5,778 nt of DNA from Elusimicrobiota bacterium. Lineage in GTDB: Bacteria; Elusimicrobiota; Elusimicrobia; UBA1565; UBA9628. This document shows positions 1 through 5,631 of the stretch, in pieces; the first letter of the stretch is position 1; every line of letters begins with the position of its first letter. The position numbers and the translations under genes were made by a program. The stretch is taken from assembly GCA_023700845.1 (NCBI GenBank), contig JAMPYD010000146.1, forward strand, positions 1 through 5,778, in the 5' to 3' direction. Under the pieces are notes generated by a model. It searched no databases. It had not been told where the DNA came from and saw only the letters and a program-made list of their open reading frames with translations.

Positions 1-968
1 CGCGTGGGCACCACCAACGACTGGACCTCGACGAGGACCGGCCGCGAGCCTTCGAGCGCGACGGAGACCGAACGGCCCGGAGCGGCGGCGCGGCCGAGCT
101 CGGCGGCGAAGAAGGCGGTGGCGTCCTTGACCTCCTTGAGGCCCGTTTCCCCCATCTCGAACAGCCCCAGCTCGTCGGTCGGGCCGAAGCGGTTCTTCTG
201 GGCGCGCAGGACCCTCAGCAGGTCGTGGTTCTCGGTATCGAAGTACAGGACCGTGTCGACGATGTGCTCGAGCACCTTGGGCCCGGCCAGCGAGCCGTCC
301 TTCGTGACGTGGCCGAGCAGGAAGACGACCGTGTCGTTCTTCTTGGCCGCGCGCACGAGCTCGGCGGCGCACTCGCGCACCTGGCCGACGGAGCCGGGGC
401 TCGACATCAGCTGGGGGTGCGTGACGGTCTGGATCGAGTCGAGGACCATCGCCCACGGCTTGACCTGCTCCATCGCGGCGAGGATCTTGGCGAGCGACGA
501 CTCGGAGACGAGGTAGAGCCGCTCGGAGGACAGGCCGAGGCGCTTGGCGCGGCTGGAGACCTGTCGCAGGCTCTCCTCGCCCGAGGCGTACAGGAACGCC
601 CCCTTCTCGGCGAGCTTCGCCGCGGCCTGGAGCATGAGCGTGGACTTGCCGATGCCGGGAGGCCCGGCGAGCAGGATGACCTGGCCGGGGACGACGCCGC
701 CGCCGAACAGGCGGTCGAGCTCGGGGATGCCCACGGGCGTGCGCTGCTCGGGCGTCGCCGAGGCGTCCTTGAGCGCGGTGACCGCCGAGGAGAAGGAGGT
801 GAGCTGGCCGCGGGCCTCGGACACCGCCTCGGCGAGGCCGCCGGGCCTCGTCTCGACGACCTCCTCGGCCATCGAGTTCCACTCGGAGCAGCCGGGGCAC
901 TGGCCCATGGGCTTGCTCGCGGAATGACCGCAGGACTGGCAGCGATAGAGGGTTTTGAGTCTGGCCAT
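1..968 (-). CDS. radA: DNA repair/recombination protein RadA (Sms), 3' end cut by the window edge
   Basis: RadA is a RecA-related, DnaB-like ATPase that drives branch migration of recombination intermediates in the cytoplasm. I translated 322 codons from the ATG at 968 without meeting a stop; the family is usually about 450 residues, so roughly the last 130 lie outside. Visible in order: an N-terminal four-cysteine zinc finger (C10, C13, C24, C27, followed by W30); a linker; Walker A GPPGIGKST at 102-110 with K108; Walker B hydrophobic stretch ending in D177 (VLDSIQT); the RadA-specific KNRFG motif at 258-262; and from about residue 283 the start of the Lon-protease-like domain (FFAAELGR... 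VEVQSLV). KNRFG separates RadA from RecA and DnaB. The start is fixed by the zinc finger, which begins eight residues later. No Shine-Dalgarno precedes the ATG; a promoter abuts it instead and a LexA-type box overlaps that promoter. Identification is secure. Confidence 0.97.
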   Translation of the reverse strand, partial: MARLKTLYRCQSCGHSASKPMGQCPGCSEWNSMAEEVVETRPGGLAEAVSEARGQLTSFSSAVTALKDASATPEQRTPVGIPELDRLFGGGVVPGQVILLAGPPGIGKSTLMLQAAAKLAEKGAFLYASGEESLRQVSSRAKRLGLSSERLYLVSESSLAKILAAMEQVKPWAMVLDSIQTVTHPQLMSSPGSVGQVRECAAELVRAAKKNDTVVFLLGHVTKDGSLAGPKVLEHIVDTVLYFDTENHDLLRVLRAQKNRFGPTDELGLFEMGETGLKEVKDATAFFAAELGRAAAPGRSVSVALEGSRPVLVEVQSLVVPT

Positions 969-974
969 GGCCGG

Positions 975-1003
975 AGTATAGCTGATTTTCCGTTTTCGAA
1001 CAA
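975..1003 (-). promoter_or_regulatory. Candidate sigma70-type promoter of radA, giving a leaderless mRNA
   Basis: On the minus strand a -35 hexamer TTGTTC (1003-998, three matches to TTGACA) is followed after exactly 17 nt by TATACT (980-975, five matches to TATAAT). Six bases separate the -10 from the radA ATG, so the expected start of transcription is the A at 968. No ribosome-binding site lies in those six bases, which supports a leaderless transcript. The weak -35 is the main uncertainty. Confidence 0.6.
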
Positions 1004-1013
1004 GCGTTCGAAA
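994..1013. promoter_or_regulatory. LexA (SOS) operator of Gram-positive/actinobacterial type upstream of radA
   Basis: The 20-bp sequence TTTCGAACAAGCGTTCGAAA is a perfect inverted repeat with 8-bp arms around AAGC. Its core at 997-1010, CGAACAAGCGTTCG, matches the Bacillus LexA/DinR consensus CGAACRNRYGTTCG at every position, and it also fits the mycobacterial form TCGAAC-N4-GTTCGA. The core covers the whole -35 hexamer of the predicted radA promoter, the position expected for a repressor. LexA itself is not encoded in the window, so binding is inferred. A terminator is less likely because no T-tract follows on either strand. Confidence 0.75.
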
Positions 1014-1067
1014 GACGGATGTCTCAGACCTCCCCCCATCATACGATCGAGGGGCCCGAAAAGTTCC

Positions 1068-1469
1068 CTAGCGGACCAGGACGGCGAGGGCGTACAGGCC
1101 CCCGCGGCGGTCGAGATGCCAGTCGAGGATATCGGCGCCCTCGAGCAAGGCGCCCTCCCTCCCCTCGAGCAGGCTTTCGCGCGCCCGGTCCGCGGCGGCG
1201 GACGCGCGCAAGGCGGGGTTGTCCACGCCGCGCACGAGTCCGACGCCGAACACGTAGGTCCTGCCGCCGAAGCTCTCCGTCCAGAAGACCTTGTCCTCGG
1301 GCGCCTTTATTTTTTTCGCCCAGCCGGGCTTCCGCCAGCGCGGCGACGAGGGCGGGACCCGCGGCCGGCTCAGACGCTCGGCGACCTTGGCCGCCTTCGC
1401 CTCCCACGCGCGGGCGGGCAGGGGCGAGCAGGTCAGGACGAGAGCGAGGGCCGTGAGCGCGGGGCGCAT
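1068..1469 (-). CDS. Small secreted protein with LPP20-like C-terminal region
   Basis: This is a 133-residue exported protein of unknown role. The ATG at 1469 was chosen over an upstream in-frame GTG at 1505 because it begins a good signal peptide: MRP, a hydrophobic stretch ALTALALVLTC, then a PAR-A site with predicted cleavage after A21. C14 has T at -1, so this is not a proper lipobox and I do not call a lipoprotein. A basic, proline-rich linker (about 31-58) follows. Residues 71-133 resemble the LPP20/FlgP-like fold: YVFGVGLVRGVDNPALRASAA-DRARESLL, then DWHLDRRGGLYALAVL, the usual final strand of that family. The middle of the domain is shorter than usual, and I recognised the family by eye, so the assignment is moderate. 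The gene sits alone between the mla operon and radA, with the stop 99 nt before the radA start. AAGG at 1478-1475 could serve as its ribosome-binding site. Confidence 0.72.
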   Translation of the reverse strand: MRPALTALALVLTCSPLPARAWEAKAAKVAERLSRPRVPPSSPRWRKPGWAKKIKAPEDKVFWTESFGGRTYVFGVGLVRGVDNPALRASAAADRARESLLEGREGALLEGADILDWHLDRRGGLYALAVLVR

Positions 1470-1481
1470 GGGTGCCTTATA
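1470..1481 (-). promoter_or_regulatory. TATAAGG element: ribosome-binding site or -10 box of the secreted-protein gene
   Basis: TATAAG (1481-1476) stands exactly six bases before the ATG at 1469, the same spacing as the -10 box of radA. It also contains AAGG, a plausible weak Shine-Dalgarno at normal distance. I find no convincing -35 17 nt upstream (TGGGCT), and the last base is G rather than T, so the ribosome-binding role is the more cautious reading. Confidence 0.4.
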
Positions 1482-1513
1482 GCAGTAAGCCGCGGAAAAG
1501 CCCACTGAGAAGA

Positions 1514-1540
1514 CGTGACTGTTTCCGGAAACAGTCGACG
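1514..1540. repeat. Perfect 20-bp palindrome with CCGG centre (bulge-extended hairpin)
   Basis: GACTGTTTCCGGAAACAGTC at 1517-1536 is perfectly self-complementary. As RNA it would form an 8-bp stem with a CCGG loop. The stem continues by three more pairs (CGT 1514-1516 with ACG 1538-1540) after one unpaired base at 1537. It lies 48-67 nt upstream of the secreted-protein ATG. No T-tract follows on the minus strand, so it is not a canonical intrinsic terminator; it could be a dimeric-repressor operator or an mRNA-end structure. Confidence 0.7.
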
Positions 1541-1543
1541 CGA

Positions 1544-1561
1544 ACTCGCACCGGTGCGAGT
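1544..1561. repeat. Perfect 18-bp palindrome with CCGG centre
   Basis: ACTCGCACCGGTGCGAGT is perfectly self-complementary. As RNA it would form a 7-bp stem with a CCGG loop. It lies seven bases from the 20-bp palindrome and shares only the CCGG centre with it, so the two are not copies of one repeat. Confidence 0.7.
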
Positions 1562-1562
1562 C

Positions 1563-1594
1563 GGGAGCGGCTGATCGCTCCCCCTATTATGGGG
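1563..1594 (-). terminator. Two partly overlapping GC-rich hairpins after mlaD (possible operon end)
   Basis: On the minus strand, 12 nt after the mlaD stop, CCCC-ATAATA-GGGG (1594-1581) is followed by GGGAGCG-ATCAGC-CGCTCCC (1582-1563). The two share bases 1581-1582, so their full-length forms compete. The position suits the end of the dnaB-alr-mla transcript, but no run of T follows. The call is therefore structural only: a terminator lacking a U-tract, an mRNA-stabilising structure, or a Rho-related site. Confidence 0.4.
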
Positions 1595-1605
1595 CTAAGA
1601 TCCGG

Positions 1606-2934
1606 CTACTTCTTTGACCGGCCCTTCGAGCCGGCGGCGCCGAAGGAGACCATGCCGAACAGGTAGGCGATGTCGGTGTCCTCGAACATGACCTTGATCC
1701 AGCTCTGGTAGCGCGGGACCTCGGCGACGTCCTCGACGCGGCCGCCGAGGCTGACGTGCTTCTGGACGCGGACCTGCGCGCCGAAATCGTAGGCCGGCTT
1801 GGTGAACTTGCGGCCCTCGATCGTGCGGTTGCGGCCGAAGTCGTGGCCCTGCGCGTCGACGGTCAGGCGGCCCAGGAGAGGGTCCTTGTGGAAGGGCGTG
1901 AGGCTCACGCGGGCGCCGCCGCCGGAGCGGATCACGCCGAAGCCGACGTTCCACCAGTCCTTCTCCCAGCCGAGGAGGGCGTCGATCTGGTTCGGGCGGG
2001 CGTAGTCGACCTTCGTGCCGCGCCGCTCGTCGTTGATGTTCGCCAGGTTCGAGCCGCCGACGTAGTAGTAGCGCCCGTCGCGGGGCGAGATCTTCAGGCC
2101 GATGTCCACGCGCGAGGTGCGCACCGCGTGCTCGTAGCGCCAGTCGTAGTTCCAGAACACCCGGAACTGCGTGATGCGGCCGAACACGTCCTTGGCCGTG
2201 CCGGCGGCCTCCTTGACGGAGGCGATGGTCTCCTTGACGTCCTCCTTGACCTTCTCGTCGTGGAGGAGCGCGCCGACGGCGCCCTTGCTCGTCTCGAGGC
2301 TGGCCATCATGTTGTTGGACTTGGCGAGCAGCGCGTCGAGCTTCTCGGTGATGTCGTCGGTGCGGCCCATCGCCCGCTCGAGCTTGGGCTTGGTCGTCTC
2401 AATGAGGTCGTTGAGGTTGGCCGTCATCTCGCGGACGTTGGCCACGGTCTCGGTCAGGTTGTCGGCCAAGGTGCCGCGCGGGCCCTCCTTGGTCATGCTG
2501 TCGAGGAGCTTCTCGACCTTGGCGAGCGCCTTGGTCAGGGACTTCTCGATGGAGGTCGGGTCCTCGCCGCGGACGGTGGAGTTGGCCGGGATCACGCCCT
2601 TGACGCGCGTGCCCTGGTCGACCTGCAGGTACTTGGAGCCGATGATGCCGGTCGAGCCGATCGAGAACACCGCGTCGTTGTAGATGTCCACGCCGCGGCG
2701 GATGGACATGATGACGCGCGCGCCGCCGTCGACGAGCTCGATCGAGCGGACCTGGCCGACCTCGACGCCGGAGAGCTTGACCGGGGCGTCCTTGGAGAGG
2801 TTGGCGACGTCGGAGAACTGGCCGTAGAGGGTGTAGCGCTTCTCGAAGGTGACGTCGCCGAGCAGGAAAATGGCGGTGGCCAGCAGCGAGAGGCCGCCGA
2901 GGACGAACGCGCCGACTTTCGTTTCGAGCGTCAT
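1606..2934 (-). CDS. mlaD: MCE-family lipid-transport protein (MlaD-like) with C-terminal barrel-like domain
   Basis: This is the periplasmic lipid-binding subunit that assembles on the MlaE-MlaF transporter. It has 442 residues, against about 183 in E. coli MlaD. In order: a short cytoplasmic N-terminus; one membrane anchor at about 8-26; an MCE domain at about 31-125 with the hallmark VKLSGVEVGQV (52-62) and GIIGSKYLQVDQG; a long, charged, helical or coiled-coil region at about 127-250 that includes the MCE-linker motif GAVGALLHDEKVKEDV (218-233); and from about 255 to 432 alternating, aromatic-rich beta stretches (WNYDWRYE, GRYYYVGG, NVGFGVIRSGGGARVSL, YLFGMVSF). The last region resembles the outer-membrane-barrel tails known in some deltaproteobacterial-type MCE proteins; I recognised this by pattern only. 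The protein ends in a basic tail, GSKGRSKK. The ATG shares one base with the mlaF stop (TGATG), and AAGGCAGG just upstream can act as ribosome-binding site. Confidence 0.9.
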   Translation of the reverse strand: MTLETKVGAFVLGGLSLLATAIFLLGDVTFEKRYTLYGQFSDVANLSKDAPVKLSGVEVGQVRSIELVDGGARVIMSIRRGVDIYNDAVFSIGSTGIIGSKYLQVDQGTRVKGVIPANSTVRGEDPTSIEKSLTKALAKVEKLLDSMTKEGPRGTLADNLTETVANVREMTANLNDLIETTKPKLERAMGRTDDITEKLDALLAKSNNMMASLETSKGAVGALLHDEKVKEDVKETIASVKEAAGTAKDVFGRITQFRVFWNYDWRYEHAVRTSRVDIGLKISPRDGRYYYVGGSNLANINDERRGTKVDYARPNQIDALLGWEKDWWNVGFGVIRSGGGARVSLTPFHKDPLLGRLTVDAQGHDFGRNRTIEGRKFTKPAYDFGAQVRVQKHVSLGGRVEDVAEVPRYQSWIKVMFEDTDIAYLFGMVSFGAAGSKGRSKK

Positions 2935-3737
2935 CAGCCTGCCTTGACGGTGTGCGCGTTGGACGCGCCGTCCGCCTCGAACTCCTTGAGCTTCATCTTG
3001 ATCGGGCCTTCACTCTTGCCGTCCACGAACTGGCGCACGTAGGGGTTGTCGCTGATCCGGATGATCTCCGGGTGCGCGACCTGAAGCACCTTCCCCTCAT
3101 GGAACATCGCGATGCGGGTTCCGACCTTGTACGCCGCCTTCATGTCGTGCGTGACGGCGATGGCCGTCACCTTCAGCTGCTTTTGAAGGTCCAGGATCAG
3201 ATCGGCGATGACGTCCGTCATGATCGGATCAAGGCCCGTCGTGGGCTCATCATACAAAATGTAAGAAGGCTGGGCGGCGATGGCCCGGGCCAGCGCGACG
3301 CGCTTTTTCATGCCGCCGGACAGCTCGGAGGGCTTGAAGTCCTCGATGTCCTTGAGGCCGACGAGGGCCAGGCAGTCCGAGGCGATCTTGCGGTACTTGC
3401 CGGACGGGATGTCGGTCAGGTAGCGCAGGCCGAAGGTGATGTTCTCCCACACGGTCAGGGAGTCGAACAGGGCGCCTTCCTGGAAGAGGTAGCCGAAGCG
3501 GCGGCGGTAGTCGGCGATCTCGGCCTCGGTCTTGAGCTTGGCGACCTCGATGCCGTCGACGACGATCTTCCCCTCGTCGGGGTGGTGCAGGCCGATGACG
3601 CACTTGAGGAAGGTGGACTTGCCGCAGCCGGAGCCGCCGATGATGACGAGCGTCTCGCCGGTCTCCACGCGCATGTCGATGCCGCGCAGGATGGTGCGGG
3701 GCCCGAAACGCTTGACGACCCCCTCGGCGTCGATCAT
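2934..3737 (-). CDS. mlaF: ABC transporter ATP-binding protein, MlaF type
   Basis: This is the cytoplasmic ATPase that powers the MlaE permease for phospholipid transport across the envelope. It has 267 residues, typical for the family. Motifs: Walker A GGSGCGKST at 34-42 (K40); Q-loop Q86 within FQEGALFDSLTVWENI, a stretch characteristic of MlaF; ABC signature LSGGM at 139-143; Walker B YILYDEP with D163 and catalytic E164; D-loop GLD at 168-170; switch H197 in VTHDM. All catalytic residues are present. The C-terminal 30 residues are hydrophilic and vary in the family. The ATG at 3737 gives MIDAEGVVKRFG, the normal N-terminus, and shares one base with the mlaE stop (TGATG), so translation is probably coupled. 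A much longer upstream reading of this frame overlaps mlaE and is not real. Codons 157-163 around Walker B are unusually AT-rich for this window. Confidence 0.96.
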   Translation of the reverse strand: MIDAEGVVKRFGPRTILRGIDMRVETGETLVIIGGSGCGKSTFLKCVIGLHHPDEGKIVVDGIEVAKLKTEAEIADYRRRFGYLFQEGALFDSLTVWENITFGLRYLTDIPSGKYRKIASDCLALVGLKDIEDFKPSELSGGMKKRVALARAIAAQPSYILYDEPTTGLDPIMTDVIADLILDLQKQLKVTAIAVTHDMKAAYKVGTRIAMFHEGKVLQVAHPEIIRISDNPYVRQFVDGKSEGPIKMKLKEFEADGASNAHTVKAG

Positions 3738-4528
3738 CAGGTGATCCCGAACGCGTTGAGGACCGCGGTGGCGAAGTAGTCGAGCACGAGGATGAGGACC
3801 ATGCTGATGACGACGGCGGCGGTCGTGGCCTTGCCCACGCCCTCGGCGCCGCCGCGGGTGGTGACGCCCTTGAAGCAGGACACGAGAGAGACGACGGCGG
3901 CGAACACGAAGGTCTTGAGGAAGCCGTGCACGAAGTGGCGGATCTCCATCTGGTCGACGATGTCGTGCCAGTAGACGGTCGCCGGAATCTGGTATTTCGC
4001 GTGCGCCACGAGGTAGCCGCCGAAGATGCCGGTGAAGTCGGAGACGACGGTGAGCAGGGGCAGGACCATCATGAACGCGAGGAAGCGCGGGATCACGAGG
4101 TAGCGGACCGGGTCGGTGCCGAGGGTGTACAGCGCGTCGATCTGCTCGGTGACCTTCATCGTGCCGAGCTCGGCGGCGATCGCGGCGCCCGCGCGGCCGG
4201 CGACGACGATCGCCGTCATCACCGGCGCCAGCTCCATGACCAGCGAGAAGGAGACGACCGTGCCGACGAACAGAGGCTCGTTGAAGAAGTGCTTCGAGGA
4301 CGCGCCGGTCTGCAGGGCGAGCACCATGCCCGTGAAGAAGGCGGTCATCGAGGTGACGGGCAGGGAGTCGACGCCGACGCGGACCATCTGGATCAAGGTC
4401 TGGCGCCACTCGATGCGGTAGCTCGTCATCCAGCCGAACGTCGAGCGCACGAGGAAGGAGAACTGGCCCGTCTCCTCCGCGGCGTCGAGGATGAACCGGC
4501 CGAAGCCGCCGACCGCGCCCGCGATCAC
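3737..4528 (-). CDS. mlaE: ABC transporter permease, MlaE type
   Basis: This is the integral inner-membrane permease of the MCE/Mla lipid transporter, acting as a dimer with MlaF. It has 263 residues, normal for the family. Diagnostic stretch at 99-132: ELAPVMTAIVVAGRAG then AAELGTMKVTEQIDAL, the family's central signature; later GGAEGVGKATTAAVV (226-240). Hydrophobic segments lie at about 55-75, 88-110, 143-172, 205-219 and 234-256. I chose the GTG at 4528 because it overlaps the alr stop (GTGA), is preceded by GGGGG about seven bases upstream, and yields the usual amphipathic N-terminus (IAGAVGGFGRFI...). The only other nearby candidate is an ATG at residue 34, which would remove conserved sequence. 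There is no fused STAS domain, and no mlaB gene is in the window. Confidence 0.95.
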   Translation of the reverse strand: MIAGAVGGFGRFILDAAEETGQFSFLVRSTFGWMTSYRIEWRQTLIQMVRVGVDSLPVTSMTAFFTGMVLALQTGASSKHFFNEPLFVGTVVSFSLVMELAPVMTAIVVAGRAGAAIAAELGTMKVTEQIDALYTLGTDPVRYLVIPRFLAFMMVLPLLTVVSDFTGIFGGYLVAHAKYQIPATVYWHDIVDQMEIRHFVHGFLKTFVFAAVVSLVSCFKGVTTRGGAEGVGKATTAAVVISMVLILVLDYFATAVLNAFGIT

Positions 4529-5631
4529 GAGCGCACCCCCACGCGCGGCACGCGGCTCGACAGCGCGGTGGCCGTCTCGTACGGGATCGTCCCGCACAGG
4601 CGCGCCAGCTCGGACGCCGGCACGGAGGAGCCTTCCTGGCGCCCGATCAGGACGACGTCCTCCCCGACGCGCGCGCGCGGCGCGCCGGTCACGTCGATCA
4701 TGGTCTGGTCCATCGTGACGCGGCCGACGACGGGGCAGCGCTTGCCGCCGACGAGGACCGAGGCCCGGTTCGAGAGCGCGCGCGGATAGCCGTCGCCGTA
4801 GCCGATCGGCAGGGTCGCGATCCGCGACACGCGCTTGGCGCGCCAGGTCGCCCCGTAGCTGACGGAGGCGCCCTTCGGCGCCGTCTTGATGTAGACGATC
4901 TTGCTCTTCAGGGTCAGGACCGGGGCGAAGCCCCCGTACAGGCCGTAGGCCGCCAGGCCGGGGCGGACGAGGTCGAAGCGGGCCTCGGGATGGCGCAGGG
5001 CCGCGGCGGAGTTCGCGGCGTGCACGAGCGGAGGACGCAGGCCCTCGCGCTCTAAAGATTTTACGACGCGGTTGAAGGCCTTTATCTGCCGCGTCGTAAA
5101 AGCGCGGTCGTCCTCGGACTTGGCCATATGGGTATACAGCCCCTGCACGCGTATTCCTTTCACCTTGGAGAGGTCCCGCACCAGCGCCAGGGCCGCGTCC
5201 GGACGCAGCCCGATGCGGCCCATGCCGGTATCCACCTTCACATGAATGTTTATTTTGCGGCGCAGACGCAAGGCCGCGTCGGCCACGCGCTTGGCGCTTT
5301 CCAGCGAGGCGACGCTCGGGGTCAGGTCGTGGGCGGCGGCGGCGAGCACGCTCTCGAAGGGATAGAGGGAGCCGAGGATCAGGATGGGCAGCTTGACGCC
5401 CGCGGAGCGCAGGGCCAGGCCCTCCTCGACCGAGGACACGCCGAGCCAGTCCGCCGCGCGGGCCTTCTGGGCCGCGAGCGCGCACAAGGTCGCGTCGTGG
5501 CCGTAGGCGTTGGCCTTCACGACGAACATGAGCTTCACGCGGGGGCCCATGCGCTTGCGCAGGAGACGAAGGTTGCCGACGAGCGCGCCGAGGTCGATTT
5601 CAGCCCAGGTGGGCCGGAAGAAGCGCCTCAT
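4525..5631 (-). CDS. alr: Alanine racemase (EC 5.1.1.1)
   Basis: This is a pyridoxal-phosphate enzyme of the cytoplasm that interconverts L- and D-alanine to supply D-alanine for peptidoglycan. It is complete at 368 residues, the usual length. The PLP lysine is K39 in VVKANAYGHD. K132 in VKVDTGMGRIG fits the carbamylated lysine of the family, and R139 is the arginine that contacts the cofactor ring. The second catalytic base is Y259 in SYGATW. RPGLAAYG (223-230), MDQTMIDV (307-314) and the closing CGTIPYETATALSSRVPR are all conserved. The ATG at 5631 overlaps the dnaB stop as ATGA, and its own stop overlaps mlaE as GTGA. dnaB-alr adjacency is well known in proteobacteria such as E. coli. The middle of the gene (about 5050-5260) uses AT-ending codons that are scarce elsewhere, and it holds a perfect 13-bp inverted repeat. 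Confidence 0.97.
   Translation of the reverse strand: MRRFFRPTWAEIDLGALVGNLRLLRKRMGPRVKLMFVVKANAYGHDATLCALAAQKARAADWLGVSSVEEGLALRSAGVKLPILILGSLYPFESVLAAAAHDLTPSVASLESAKRVADAALRLRRKINIHVKVDTGMGRIGLRPDAALALVRDLSKVKGIRVQGLYTHMAKSEDDRAFTTRQIKAFNRVVKSLEREGLRPPLVHAANSAAALRHPEARFDLVRPGLAAYGLYGGFAPVLTLKSKIVYIKTAPKGASVSYGATWRAKRVSRIATLPIGYGDGYPRALSNRASVLVGGKRCPVVGRVTMDQTMIDVTGAPRARVGEDVVLIGRQEGSSVPASELARLCGTIPYETATALSSRVPRVGVRS
5059..5101. repeat. Perfect 13-bp inverted repeat inside alr (17-nt loop)
   Basis: TTTTACGACGCGG at 5059-5071 is the exact reverse complement of CCGCGTCGTAAAA at 5089-5101, with a 17-nt loop that itself contains the palindrome AAGGCCTT (5075-5082). On the mRNA it falls in alr codons for about residues 177-191. 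The encoded residues look normal for alanine racemases (FTTRQIKAFNRVVKS), so this is not an inserted element that disrupts the protein. Confidence 0.8.

Noticed and set aside
407..1042. Minus-strand frame of 211 codons overlapping radA
   Set aside because: Low-complexity Arg/Ser/Pro product in another frame of radA, which has all RadA motifs; a GC-rich shadow.
1021..1060. CCCC...GGGG hairpin after the secreted-protein stop, considered as a terminator
   Set aside because: The stem is short and bulged and no T-tract follows on the minus strand.
1470..1505. GTG start at 1505 for the secreted-protein gene
   Set aside because: It would place MGFSAAYCYKAP before a good signal peptide; the ATG at 1469 has AAGG upstream.
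225..1508. Plus-strand open frame of 427 codons across radA and the secreted-protein gene
   Set aside because: Antisense shadow with Leu/Gly/Arg/Asp-rich sequence, no domain motifs, and it crosses two genes and their spacer.
1472..1666. Plus-strand 64-codon frame over the palindromic spacer
   Set aside because: It runs into antisense mlaD, has no ribosome-binding site, and its composition fits chance.
1756..3042. Plus-strand open frame of 428 codons opposite mlaD
   Set aside because: Antisense shadow of Val/Asp/Leu/Ala-rich sequence; the opposite strand has clear MCE features.
3738..4409. Long N-terminal extension of mlaF in frame
   Set aside because: It overlaps mlaE and is low complexity; the ATG at 3737 gives the standard MlaF N-terminus.
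4529..5485. Long N-terminal extension of mlaE in frame
   Set aside because: It overlaps alr completely, is Arg/Pro/Gly-rich, and the GTG at 4528 gives a normal-length permease.
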